Under the pieces are notes generated by a model. It was not told the origin of the DNA and searched no databases. It worked only from the letters and a program-made list of their open reading frames with translations. The position numbers and the translations under genes were made by a program. From assembly GCF_040256645.1 (NCBI RefSeq), contig NZ_CP158281.1, positions 3,286,001 through 3,350,000 of the forward strand: a stretch of 64,000 nt of DNA. Reading direction: 5' to 3'. This DNA is from Brevibacterium sp. CBA3109 (GTDB lineage: Bacteria > Actinomycetota > Actinomycetes > Actinomycetales > Brevibacteriaceae). Shown piece by piece: positions 27,338 to 35,983 of the stretch. How positions within the stretch are numbered: position 1 is the first letter of the stretch; each line of letters opens with the position of its first letter.

Positions 27338-28582
27338 CTATTCGGGTTGAGCAGCTGTGGGCAGCAGTTGCCCGTCTGCCCACATATTGCCCTGAAGGTA
27401 GTCCTCGACTTGCCCGGCACGTCGCACCAGCATCATCTGGTTCTCGTGGCGAACATAGACTGCTGGCGGAAATTCGATGAACGAAGACCCATAGGACATG
27501 GTGTACGCACCAACTCCTCTGAACACGATCCGGTCTCCCTCGACGAGTTTCGGAGAGTCCTTCAACACCATCAGACGATCGTCCTCCATGCAGCTGAATC
27601 CGGCGATCACCTGCTCGGGATGGCTCGTTCCCGGAGCGGCCCCGGTGTCGATGTCGTAGACGGCCTTCTTCCGGAAGAGGGGATCGATGTCAGTCCTGCT
27701 GGTATCGGTGATGACGAAACGCTGTCGTCCGATGTCTTTGGTATCGAGCACCTGCGCATGAAGCTCCACCGGGTTGGCGATCACCGAACCCCCCGGTTCG
27801 ACGACCAGCCGAGTTCGGTTGAGGTCAACGACCGCCGCGAGTTCTGCACGGATGCAGGAGATGTAGTCATCGAACCCCGTCGTGTCGTTGAGACTTCCGA
27901 AGAAGCCACCGCCGATATCGATCCAGTCCAGCTCGAGGTCGAGTTTCGAGATGATCTCGGCGGCGACTCCGGCGGCAGCTTTATACACCTGCAGACTCTT
28001 CGTTCGGGAATTCCGATGCATGTGGAGGCCGCCGACAGCCACACCCGCAGCAGACAACTCTGCGATCGCCGCCTCGAGATCGCCATTGTCGAAGTCGAAA
28101 CCGAACCGACTCATCTCTCCGTTCACTGTGCTTTCGCCCGGACACAGTGCTTCGAGATCCCAATTGACCCTGAGGCCGACTCGCACATCCAGACGGGAGT
28201 CCTCCTCAGCCAGCTCCACCGCCCATCTGACCTCCCGTTTGGAGTCGAGGTTGGTGAGTGAACCGTTGCGCAGGGCAGCCCGGAGGACTGCACGGCTCTT
28301 GACAGGGCCGTTGTACACGATCTGCTCCGGTTCGAAGCCGATTGCGCGCACCAGTCTGTATTCGGAGTCCGAGACGACTTCAGCCCAGACGCCCTGCCCT
28401 TTCATATAGGTCAGCAGCCAAGGCAGTGGGTTGGTCTTCACGGAATACGACATGACGGAATGAGGCCAATGCTTCGCCAATGCGTTCTGAAATCGATTGA
28501 CCAGAAGGTTGAGTGCTGATTCATCGATGACGAAGGCCGGTGTCGACGGCCCTGCGATCCGTGGATGTTCTGTAGAGGTCAC
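27338..28582 (-). CDS. PLP-dependent decarboxylase, DapDC/ornithine decarboxylase family
   Basis: This 414-residue alanine-racemase-fold decarboxylase has the PLP lysine in YSVKTN (Lys49), and DIGGGFFG supplies part of the phosphate-binding loop. The usual GSQ segment is replaced by HMHRNSRTKSL. The second active-site motif, normally CESxD, reads CMEDDRLM. These changes suggest a substrate other than diaminopimelate, and no lysine-pathway genes are nearby. The gene follows the ATP-grasp gene by 71 bp on the same strand, so the two probably act on related molecules: the decarboxylase could make an amine that the ligase attaches. This is inference from context. Confidence 0.8.
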   Translation of the reverse strand: MTSTEHPRIAGPSTPAFVIDESALNLLVNRFQNALAKHWPHSVMSYSVKTNPLPWLLTYMKGQGVWAEVVSDSEYRLVRAIGFEPEQIVYNGPVKSRAVLRAALRNGSLTNLDSKREVRWAVELAEEDSRLDVRVGLRVNWDLEALCPGESTVNGEMSRFGFDFDNGDLEAAIAELSAAGVAVGGLHMHRNSRTKSLQVYKAAAGVAAEIISKLDLELDWIDIGGGFFGSLNDTTGFDDYISCIRAELAAVVDLNRTRLVVEPGGSVIANPVELHAQVLDTKDIGRQRFVITDTSRTDIDPLFRKKAVYDIDTGAAPGTSHPEQVIAGFSCMEDDRLMVLKDSPKLVEGDRIVFRGVGAYTMSYGSSFIEFPPAVYVRHENQMMLVRRAGQVEDYLQGNMWADGQLLPTAAQPE

Positions 28583-28653
28583 AGCTGCCTTTCCTGTGCG
28601 AGTCTGGACGCTTCAGTCGATGACATTGCGCCACCACCGCTCTCGCCCACCGT

Positions 28654-29736
28654 CTATGTGTGTTCAACTGAGGTGGATGAGTCGTTGCCCTCCCGGGACC
28701 CGCGAGCCGTCACGCGAGTTTCCTGATACTTCGCAGACACGACGCCCGCCTCATACTGATTCCACCCCTCGTCAACCGGGATTCCGAAGATCTGGCCCGT
28801 GTAGTAGAGCGGAACATCAGCACCTGCCAGATGTACGAACGGGTATCCGCCGCCGAATCGAGGATTGATGTCGATCACCGAGGCCCGTCCTTGATCGTCA
28901 AGGAACATGTCGACATCGATGAGTCCGGACAGCCCGGCCGAACGAGAGATCTTTCCCGAGGCTTCTCGGAAAGGCCCGGGGTCAACTGTGACCGCCTTGT
29001 CTGTCTCGCCGGCGCGCATCCGCAGCTTGCGGCGCGCGAACACCCCGGTGAGTGGGCCCGGATCCAGCAGGCTGGAGACGATGTCGACACCGTATTCGCT
29101 GCCCGGCATCCTTGGCTGGACGATGACATCGTCCCGAGGGTCTGTACGATCGGCACGTGGTGGAACACTCTTTGCAGAATTCGCCACAGCTTCATCGACC
29201 TCGCCTCGGGCCACCACCGCCAAACCGGAGGAACGACTGCCGAAACGGTGTTTCACCACGAATTCGTCGCGCTCTCCCGCATCTGCGAGAAGGCTGTCCA
29301 GATCGCTGCCCATCACCGTCTTCGGCGTCGGGACGTCAACTCCCTCGAGCATCTGCGCCATCCGGAGTTTGTCGGCGCAGCCGACCTGCCATGCGGCAGA
29401 CACTCCGGGAACGAAAACGCCGCGGTCACGAAGAGAATCCGCGATTCCCGTGTTCACATGGAGTTGCATCAGCTCGTAGTCGTTCGCCGACAAGAAGAGC
29501 CTCGGCTCGACTTCGTCAATCAGACGCAAAATCGCATCCCCATAGCCTGGGTCACTGTATCTCGGCAGCAGGCGGGTCTCATCACCATAGGACGCAGCAG
29601 CACTAGAAGGGTCGTTCTCCGCGACGATGATTCGCCCGTTGAGACCGAACGTGTCGAATGCGGCGCGAAACCAGTCAATGAGATAGAGCCGTCGGCCTGC
29701 GGAGCCGATCACTATCGTCACAGATTCAGCTGTCAA
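28654..29736 (-). CDS. ATP-grasp ligase (CarB-like), unknown substrate
   Basis: This 360-residue stand-alone ATP-grasp enzyme has an N-terminal pre-ATP-grasp Rossmann region (VTIVIGSAGRRLYLIDWF), a lysine-containing ATP-binding strand (FVVKHRFGSRSSGLAVV), the GSEYGVDIVSSL segment, and metal-binding residues in VIDINPRFGGGYPF. Related stand-alone enzymes join a carboxylate to an amine. The start is a TTG at 29736, strongly supported by AGGAGGG 5 bases upstream; without it the gene would be easy to miss. It lies directly upstream of the decarboxylase, between two regulator blocks. A role in adding an amino acid to the surface polymer is plausible but unproved. Confidence 0.82.
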   Translation of the reverse strand: MTAESVTIVIGSAGRRLYLIDWFRAAFDTFGLNGRIIVAENDPSSAAASYGDETRLLPRYSDPGYGDAILRLIDEVEPRLFLSANDYELMQLHVNTGIADSLRDRGVFVPGVSAAWQVGCADKLRMAQMLEGVDVPTPKTVMGSDLDSLLADAGERDEFVVKHRFGSRSSGLAVVARGEVDEAVANSAKSVPPRADRTDPRDDVIVQPRMPGSEYGVDIVSSLLDPGPLTGVFARRKLRMRAGETDKAVTVDPGPFREASGKISRSAGLSGLIDVDMFLDDQGRASVIDINPRFGGGYPFVHLAGADVPLYYTGQIFGIPVDEGWNQYEAGVVSAKYQETRVTARGSREGNDSSTSVEHT

Positions 29737-30021
29737 CTCGCCCTCCTAAAAACACTGTCCCGCTACAATGGGATTACCGGACATTTGCTCCGCACCGAAA
29801 TGCACAATTGCCGCAATGACCCGAACATTCACTCGGAATGACGCATTCAGTTCGATTCCGAAAGCCAATGCAAACCATCCCGATGTCAACTCATATTAGC
29901 TTCACTGCACCCACCCCATGAGTGGAAATTGATAACTTTGCGGTTTCCCGAAAGCAGTTTGCGAACTGCTTCGATCGGACCCACTTCGACCCCCTCACCC
30001 GATCTCATGGGCGGTGTGAGA
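29737..30021. other. AT-richer intergenic region upstream of the ATP-grasp gene
   Basis: About 285 bp between the ATP-grasp gene and the end of the next LuxR gene are clearly richer in A and T than the surrounding coding DNA. The ATP-grasp promoter should lie here on the reverse strand. A possible -10 (CATTGT) lies about 35 bases upstream of the TTG start, with no clear -35. No credible gene is seen. Confidence 0.45.
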
Positions 30022-32679
30022 CTAGGAGTTCTCAGACTCCTGCTTCGCGGCTCCCACAGCCTCGATGTTCAGTCGCGCCAGAGCCTCGGCGACCTGATGA
30101 CGGCGGGTGACACCGAGCTTTTGATACAGACGGTAAGCATGGCCTTCCACCGTCCTCACAGCAGCTCCGAGCCGCTCCGCTATCTCTGCGTTCGACATAC
30201 CCCTGACGAGGAAGCCACAGATCTCTCGCTCCCGTTCCGTCAACTCCACGGACAGGTCGTTGGATCCGCGCGAGTACGGTACGCTGCCGCGGTGGTGAAG
30301 GCGGTCTTTGGCCATCTGCACGCATCTGGCAGCGATGTCAGGGGCGGATGAGCGTTCGGCATCAGCGATTCTCAGCAGCGCCGCAGCGTCCTTTTCCCAC
30401 AGTGCCTCCCCCACCGCTCCAAGGGTTCGGAATGCTGGTCCCTCACCCAATCTGGAGACACGACGCATCTCTTCAATATCGACTTCGCCGAAGTGGCGAA
30501 ACAGCAGAAGGCGAATCTGTGCGGACAGACCGTATGCCTGATCCCGTTCCGCATCGTCGAGCAGCTGCCGCAGCTGCCTCTCGGATTCTGGATCAGATGT
30601 CCGCAGCCACCGGGAGATGAGAGTGAACACCAGCGCTCGCCTGGACTCGACGTGCAGGCCAGAGTGCGCCAACCGGGCGAACCGAGCATCGAAGTCCTCG
30701 GCTAAGTCCGTCTCGCCGCTGAGCGTGGCAACGTACTGCGCTACGCCCAGAGCCGCAGCGAGCAATGAGAACTGCCTCCAGTGATCCAGCGCCTCGACAC
30801 CGGCCCGAGCCGATCGCAGTGCCGCGTCCAAGTTACCTTCGAGCAAAGAGAGCTCTGCCGCCATCATGTCACTGGTCCCACTCTGAGATGCGAGATGGGC
30901 GATATCGTTTGACTGCGGCATCTGCAGTGATCGCCGAGCGCCATTCAAGTCGCCGTGTTCCATCAGTACCCGAGCGTCGAGCATTCTGAGGACCACGGTT
31001 CCCATCCCCACGGTGGGCAGTTCTCGTTTCATCAGGGTGAGAATTTCATCCGCCCGCCCAGTTCGCCCCTGCTCCAGATCGAGGGATGCACAGAACAGCG
31101 CCGCGCCCATCCGATACACGTCCGGCAGAGTGGCATCGAGAGCCTGCTGGCGCAGCAGATCTCCGTCCTGCTGACCATGAGTGCCCCCAACGGACTCGAG
31201 CATCTGCAGCAGGGCTCTCGCTGTCGCGTCGTCAAGACTTTCAGCAGCGAATCTCCTCGTCGTCTCTTGATCCGGACTCTTCTCATTCAGACGACAGGAT
31301 TCTTCCGTGCAGCAGTCTCGCTCGTGTGCAGCGATCCTGTCGAGTGCCGCCGTGAAGTCGGAGGCCTCGAGCGCTACTGACCTGTGCGTGACCTTGCGGT
31401 TGGCCCAGAGCACTGCCGCGGTGACGACGAGTCCCGGGCAACATGCTTTGTGCAGACAATGAGCAAGCAGATCGAGACCCAACGCCACCTGCCCGACGTT
31501 GCAATAGAGACACGCCAGTTCGTAGAGCTCTGGGGCGCTCAGCCGATCAGTCGGAACATCGGACATGATCCGCAGAGCTCGGTGCCAGTCGCTTGCCTCG
31601 ATTGCGATCAGCGCAGCATCGATGACTTGCCGTTCGTCCACGGCAACCCCACATTCCAGGGCCCATTCCGTCCTGAGCATCCGAGACCGTCGACTGGGCT
31701 GATCGGGATAGTCACGGACTATGCCGTACCACTTCCGGCTCCGGCCGATCGGGGCGCTGTATCGAATCGTCTCCGAAGCGTGGTGTTCGCGTGCGACGTA
31801 GACGCGAGTGGTGTCTCCAAGAATGCGCAGCTCATCGACGTCGACCAGACGGTCGGCTGCTGATCCGAGTCCGATCGAAAGCATCAGATCGATGTCGATC
31901 TCACCAGCCATGATGACCAGTTCGAGAGCTTCCTTCTCTGCCATCGAATACTGGTCAAGGTCGATGCGGGCGAAGTCGCGTGCCCGTGCGTCGAAATCGA
32001 TGTCGAGTCCGTCGAGCACAAGAACGCCGTTGCGTGACAACAGGCGATTCTTCCTGCGGCAGTATTCGAGAAGCTCCAGCAACTGGCCTGGGTTGCGTCC
32101 CGAATGGAAATCGATGATGTCAATGACACCCTGCGCGGCGATCCCCCCGAAGCTGTATTCGACTGCAGTACGCAGATTCTCCGGAGTGAGCGGCTCCAGC
32201 ACCAACTGTGCAAGCACCTGTTCGTCGACCAAGTCGGCGAATGGCCAGAACTCATCACCCACAGAGTGGCCAGTCGTCGCCACCAGTCTGATCGTACCGG
32301 CGGCCGCGAGCTGTGTGAGCATGCGGAGACTGTACTCATCGAGATAGTGCGCATCGTCAACGTATACAACCGGCACCGCGTCGTCCCCGGTCACCGCCGA
32401 TATGACTCGGCCCGGCAGACCACCTGGTTCGTCGAGGTCTACGATCATTCCGAAGACTCCGAACGGAATCTCTCTGAGCACACGATCGGCGCGCAGCCAG
32501 TGCTCCTTCCCACCTCGGCGCCGATGCACCTCTTCCGCCAAGCGTGTCTTCCCCATGCCGACATCCCCTACTACGAGGATGCCGACCATGGACGAATCGG
32601 TCAGCGATTCCTCAATGATTCGAAGCTCGTCTGCACGGCCGAAGAGCGGCGGAGGGCTGAAAGATCGCTGCCGGGTCAT
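30022..32679 (-). CDS. Large LuxR (LAL-type) regulator with P-loop ATPase domain
   Basis: This 885-residue regulator has an N-terminal ATPase domain with Walker A VGDVGMGKTRL at residues about 38-47 and Walker B VPVVYVDDAHYLDE. A long TPR-like helical region follows, and then a C-terminal LuxR domain (LTEREREICGFLVRGMSNAE, then TVEGHAYRLYQKLGVTRRHQ). This matches the LAL architecture. I chose ATG 32679 because it overlaps the upstream regulator stop by 4 bp; the frame stays open to 32757 but inside the neighbour. Two tandem coupled regulators just upstream of the ATP-grasp/decarboxylase pair suggest they control it. Confidence 0.87.
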   Translation of the reverse strand: MTRQRSFSPPPLFGRADELRIIEESLTDSSMVGILVVGDVGMGKTRLAEEVHRRRGGKEHWLRADRVLREIPFGVFGMIVDLDEPGGLPGRVISAVTGDDAVPVVYVDDAHYLDEYSLRMLTQLAAAGTIRLVATTGHSVGDEFWPFADLVDEQVLAQLVLEPLTPENLRTAVEYSFGGIAAQGVIDIIDFHSGRNPGQLLELLEYCRRKNRLLSRNGVLVLDGLDIDFDARARDFARIDLDQYSMAEKEALELVIMAGEIDIDLMLSIGLGSAADRLVDVDELRILGDTTRVYVAREHHASETIRYSAPIGRSRKWYGIVRDYPDQPSRRSRMLRTEWALECGVAVDERQVIDAALIAIEASDWHRALRIMSDVPTDRLSAPELYELACLYCNVGQVALGLDLLAHCLHKACCPGLVVTAAVLWANRKVTHRSVALEASDFTAALDRIAAHERDCCTEESCRLNEKSPDQETTRRFAAESLDDATARALLQMLESVGGTHGQQDGDLLRQQALDATLPDVYRMGAALFCASLDLEQGRTGRADEILTLMKRELPTVGMGTVVLRMLDARVLMEHGDLNGARRSLQMPQSNDIAHLASQSGTSDMMAAELSLLEGNLDAALRSARAGVEALDHWRQFSLLAAALGVAQYVATLSGETDLAEDFDARFARLAHSGLHVESRRALVFTLISRWLRTSDPESERQLRQLLDDAERDQAYGLSAQIRLLLFRHFGEVDIEEMRRVSRLGEGPAFRTLGAVGEALWEKDAAALLRIADAERSSAPDIAARCVQMAKDRLHHRGSVPYSRGSNDLSVELTEREREICGFLVRGMSNAEIAERLGAAVRTVEGHAYRLYQKLGVTRRHQVAEALARLNIEAVGAAKQESENS

Positions 32680-35291
32680 GCCAGACTCCGCGCGATCTGC
32701 TTGAGTTCGTGACGGTCGCTGACGTGCAGACGTCGATAGAGACGGCCGAGGTGCCACTCCACTGTCCGCACCGAAAGATGCAGCCGAGCTCCGAGCTCTG
32801 AGTTGCTGGCTCCCTCAGTCACACCGGCCACCAGCTGCTTCTCCATCTCGGTGAGTATCGCCCACAGCTCGGCACCGCCAGCATCAAAGGTGATCGCGCG
32901 CAGGCTCGAGTCCAGCAACGCCCGAGCATGTTTGATGGCAGCCGAGTCGCGACTCTGTACAGCCCTGTCACGCGCCGAGCGTGCCAGATCGGCGCACATC
33001 ACGACAGCGCCGAAGCTCAGTGCTTCATCTGCGGCGTCGATCACTGCCTCGTAGTCATCGCTGAGGCAGGCCTTGGCAACCGCGGACGCCAAACCCCCAA
33101 GATCGCCATCCACGTTTTCAGCAGTGCTGAGCAGATTCGCCCGCGCCGCTGGGTTGCCATGTCGGCTCGCCTCCATCCATGCGTAGGCAGCCAGAGTATG
33201 GGCCCCACGCTCCGCAGCCTCCGCACCAAGGCGGTGCATCTCGTCTGCGATCTTTTCAGGGGCGGCCAGCGCTAGGGCCTCGAGCTCAAGCAGATCGGCA
33301 AGATAGTCCAAGCACCAGTCGTAATCGGCGCGAGGAACGCCGTCGATCGGCTCCTTGGTGCCAGTGACGAAACTGCGTCCAGTCCGCTCACCCTTGCGAA
33401 AACGGGCGATCCGATCGTCCGGCACCGTTGTCGATGGGCTCCGAGTCGATTTCTTACGCATCTGCAGAAGCCCTTCTGCCAGGTGGAGGGCGGCCTGCAT
33501 GAGATCGTATTCGCCTCCACGCTCGGGACCATTCGCCAAAGCTTTGTCCAGGGTCTGCTGCGCTCGTGTGATGTGCCCGGTCCACAAGTCGACGAGAGCT
33601 GTAGAGGAGGACGAATCAGCACGCAGGGGAGTCAGTCGCTGCAAGGTCGTGCGAGCACGGTCCCAGTCTCCGGCCAGATAGCGACCAATGAAGATCTGCG
33701 GCGCAGAGTCCTCCACCTCGAAGCTGGTCGTGTCCGGCAGACTGAACATCATCTCGGCCTGATTCAGATACTCCAGCCCTCGCTCGATTCGGCCCCGCAT
33801 GATTTCAATCTTGCCCAGAAGCGAACAGGCACGCTGTCGGTGCCGGGGCAGACAGTCGCGGTTGCGGAAGACGCGCTCAGACAGTTCCTGGCCCTCCTGC
33901 AAACGCCCTCCACGCACATCGAACTGGGCCCGGGTGACATCCAAGCGACCGGTGTCGACGGCGCCTCGCAATCGGTCGCGGACCCATTCGGTGCGCAGAA
34001 TGTGTGGTTCTCGCGGGTCGGTCAATCTCAACTCGAGACACGCCAAGCGGGAGAGGTATCTGTCGGCCCCCTCGCCCGCCCGAGGTGAGGAGACCAGCCG
34101 ATCGACGATCAGCTCTGCCTCGACAGTATCTCCTCGACCTCGTTCCGCACGCGCCAGTTCGAGATAAATCTCAGGGTCCTCAGAACTCGAGCCACGCAGC
34201 AGGTCGATCGCGGCAGCGAAGTCTCCCCGCTCATTCGCCCACAGTGCGGCACCGAGAACCTTGTCTGAGTCAACTGGGACCCCCCAGTCCTGAGTCCATC
34301 TCACCTGCCCGAACAGCGCAGCTCCCACAAGGGGCATCGTCTCCAAAATCGGAGTGATCTCCCTGAGCAGCTGCAGACTCTGAGATGGCCGGACGCTGTC
34401 ACGCAGGATCTGAGCGACTGCCGGTTCGACCACCGCCACCTCGGCGTGCCTGCCTCTGGTGATGCTGATGATCCCGCGTTCCTCCAGATTGTCGAGAAGC
34501 TCCGGCTCACACATGCTCCGCAGAGCTTCATACGGCAGAACCCCGGCCATCGCGATCGATTCGAGAATTCGCTTCTGCACCGGCAGCACATTCCACAACG
34601 CACGATGGCCGGACCCGCGTTGGGAATCGATACTCGCGGCCCTGCCGACGATGAGTTTCCTCAGCATCCGGGGGTTGCCCCGCGACCTCTCCCGGTAGGC
34701 GACAATCGTCCTATCATCGAGCTTGTGCCCCGTTTCCCGGGCGATGGCTGCGATCGCAGCCTCGTCCAGTCCCTCAAGATCCGTGCGCACAACCTTGCCG
34801 GCGGCCCAGAGCGCCGCCAGCAGATCGACCGGAGGCCTGATCGTTTCGGCCGCAGCCACCAGCTTGATCCGACCTGCAGCAGCCAGCTGAGAGACGATCG
34901 AGAGAGAATGTTCATCGACTTGATCTGCATTGTCGATGATCACAACTGGAATGTGCCCTCGCCCGAAAATCCGACCGATGATCGACAATGCAGCACCACC
35001 CGAAGCAATTTCGGGGGTCTGCTCGCCTTCACTGGAAAGCAGAACTTCGAAGATGCCCAGATTCCTGGAAGCGATCAGGCTCGAGCCCCGGAACCGAAAG
35101 ACGGGCACTTCGGGAGCCACGTTCGCGGCAACCCCATTGATGACCGTGGTCTTTCCCATTCCGGACGCGCCGATTACAAGCGCACCATAGACATCGGGAT
35201 TCGCCAGGCTCCTGGTGATCTCCACGATCTCTGCCCGACTGCCACTTTGTGCTGCACGCACGAACTGAAGCGAAGTCGTCTCCGATTTCAC
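32676..35291 (-). CDS. Large LuxR (LAL-type) regulator, first of a coupled pair
   Basis: This is a regulator of about 871 residues with Walker A IGASGMGKTTV near residue 40, a Walker B-like IPVVIIDNADQVDE, a long helical TPR-like middle, and a C-terminal LuxR domain (GVTEGASNSELGARLHLSVR, then TVEWHLGRLYRRLHV). The open frame runs to 35432 but its first 47 codons look non-coding, so I place the start at the GTG 35291. The ribosome site is weak and the start remains uncertain. The stop overlaps the next regulator start by 4 bp (ATGA). The two are paralogues but strongly diverged. Confidence 0.83.
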   Translation of the reverse strand: MKSETTSLQFVRAAQSGSRAEIVEITRSLANPDVYGALVIGASGMGKTTVINGVAANVAPEVPVFRFRGSSLIASRNLGIFEVLLSSEGEQTPEIASGGAALSIIGRIFGRGHIPVVIIDNADQVDEHSLSIVSQLAAAGRIKLVAAAETIRPPVDLLAALWAAGKVVRTDLEGLDEAAIAAIARETGHKLDDRTIVAYRERSRGNPRMLRKLIVGRAASIDSQRGSGHRALWNVLPVQKRILESIAMAGVLPYEALRSMCEPELLDNLEERGIISITRGRHAEVAVVEPAVAQILRDSVRPSQSLQLLREITPILETMPLVGAALFGQVRWTQDWGVPVDSDKVLGAALWANERGDFAAAIDLLRGSSSEDPEIYLELARAERGRGDTVEAELIVDRLVSSPRAGEGADRYLSRLACLELRLTDPREPHILRTEWVRDRLRGAVDTGRLDVTRAQFDVRGGRLQEGQELSERVFRNRDCLPRHRQRACSLLGKIEIMRGRIERGLEYLNQAEMMFSLPDTTSFEVEDSAPQIFIGRYLAGDWDRARTTLQRLTPLRADSSSSTALVDLWTGHITRAQQTLDKALANGPERGGEYDLMQAALHLAEGLLQMRKKSTRSPSTTVPDDRIARFRKGERTGRSFVTGTKEPIDGVPRADYDWCLDYLADLLELEALALAAPEKIADEMHRLGAEAAERGAHTLAAYAWMEASRHGNPAARANLLSTAENVDGDLGGLASAVAKACLSDDYEAVIDAADEALSFGAVVMCADLARSARDRAVQSRDSAAIKHARALLDSSLRAITFDAGGAELWAILTEMEKQLVAGVTEGASNSELGARLHLSVRTVEWHLGRLYRRLHVSDRHELKQIARSLA

Positions 35292-35455
35292 TTCAGCACG
35301 CTCGCTTGCTCGGATTGCAGTCCTTGATCGGCCGACCGGATCGACGCGAACCCACAGCGCTGCTCGCCCGGCCCAGCCAAAACTGCAGCCGCAGGTGCAG
35401 GCGCGATGAAAGAGGCAATTCGGCGACTGCACCGCGCCGGGGGAAGAAACTCACG

Positions 35456-35644
35456 ATGGCGCAAACAACCACCAGCCACGAGGAGAGGCTCACACAATTC
35501 GCCTATGAATGTGCAATTATTCTGGGACACGATATTCATCCCGTTCACTTCTCTCAAAAAGAGCATATCGAGTGGACATTGGGGGAATCACTCAATTATG
35601 CGACATTACCTGTTGCTTCTTCTCGTCCGATCACTCTCGATTGA
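35456..35644 (+). CDS. Possible small hypothetical protein
   Basis: An ATG at 35456 opens a 62-codon frame, preceded 9 bases upstream by GGGGGAAG. The composition is mixed and protein-like (EERLTQFAYECAIILGHD) but it matches nothing I know. The frame crosses an AT-rich stretch where chance open frames are less likely than in GC-rich DNA, which is mild support. It may equally be untranslated regulatory sequence. Confidence 0.25.
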   Translation: MAQTTTSHEERLTQFAYECAIILGHDIHPVHFSQKEHIEWTLGESLNYATLPVASSRPITLD

Positions 35645-35917
35645 TGGAGCGGTATTGTTCATATAGTAGATCCGATTCATGACTGGCCGCGGACCCAGCA
35701 CAGTAATGTTAAGGATCTGTAATATTCCCGGTCGCGTAAGGTCACGAACCGGCAATGCTTCAGGCCCATCACATCCCAGGCACGCACATCTCCGCCTGAT
35801 CACACCATCCGGATGCCCTGCTCGAACGAATGCACCGCCACTGAGCATCAGCAGAAGACAGTATGACCCTGACCTCCATGGCCAACTGCCCCTCGCAACA
35901 CCTGCCTCTCCATCCAC

Positions 35918-35946
35918 TTGTGACCGTGAACACCGAAACGTACTAT
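35918..35946 (+). promoter_or_regulatory. Promoter of the acyl-CoA dehydrogenase pair
   Basis: TTGTGA at 35918-35923, a 17-base spacer and TACTAT at 35941-35946 give a good sigma-70 match. The leader is about 30 bases, with AGGAG at 35972-35976 before the ATG at 35984. Just downstream of the -10, GTTACCGAACGATC resembles one half of a TetR-type fatty-acid operator, but the second half is not evident. Confidence 0.6.
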
Positions 35947-35983
35947 TGGAACTAAGTTACCGAACGATCAATCAGGAGTTTTC

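Larger units (their letters stand above)
35292..35983. other. Long intergenic region between regulator genes and acyl-CoA dehydrogenases
   Basis: This is the longest clean gap in the window, about 690 bp between two divergent operons. Bases about 35510-35680 are AT-rich relative to the rest of the window. Apart from a weak small frame at 35456-35644 and the promoter at 35918-35946 I see no gene or repeat. Confidence 0.5.

Noticed and set aside
35606..35917. Reverse frame containing NITVLGPRPV, similar to the sugar-transferase GPRP motif
   Set aside because: Only this short match is present, without the Asp-Glu motif or a membrane segment, and the surrounding composition looks non-coding.
35950..35975. 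ACCGAACGATC as a TetR-type operator of fatty-acid or phenylacetate genes
   Set aside because: Only one half-site is convincing; the inverted partner is missing.
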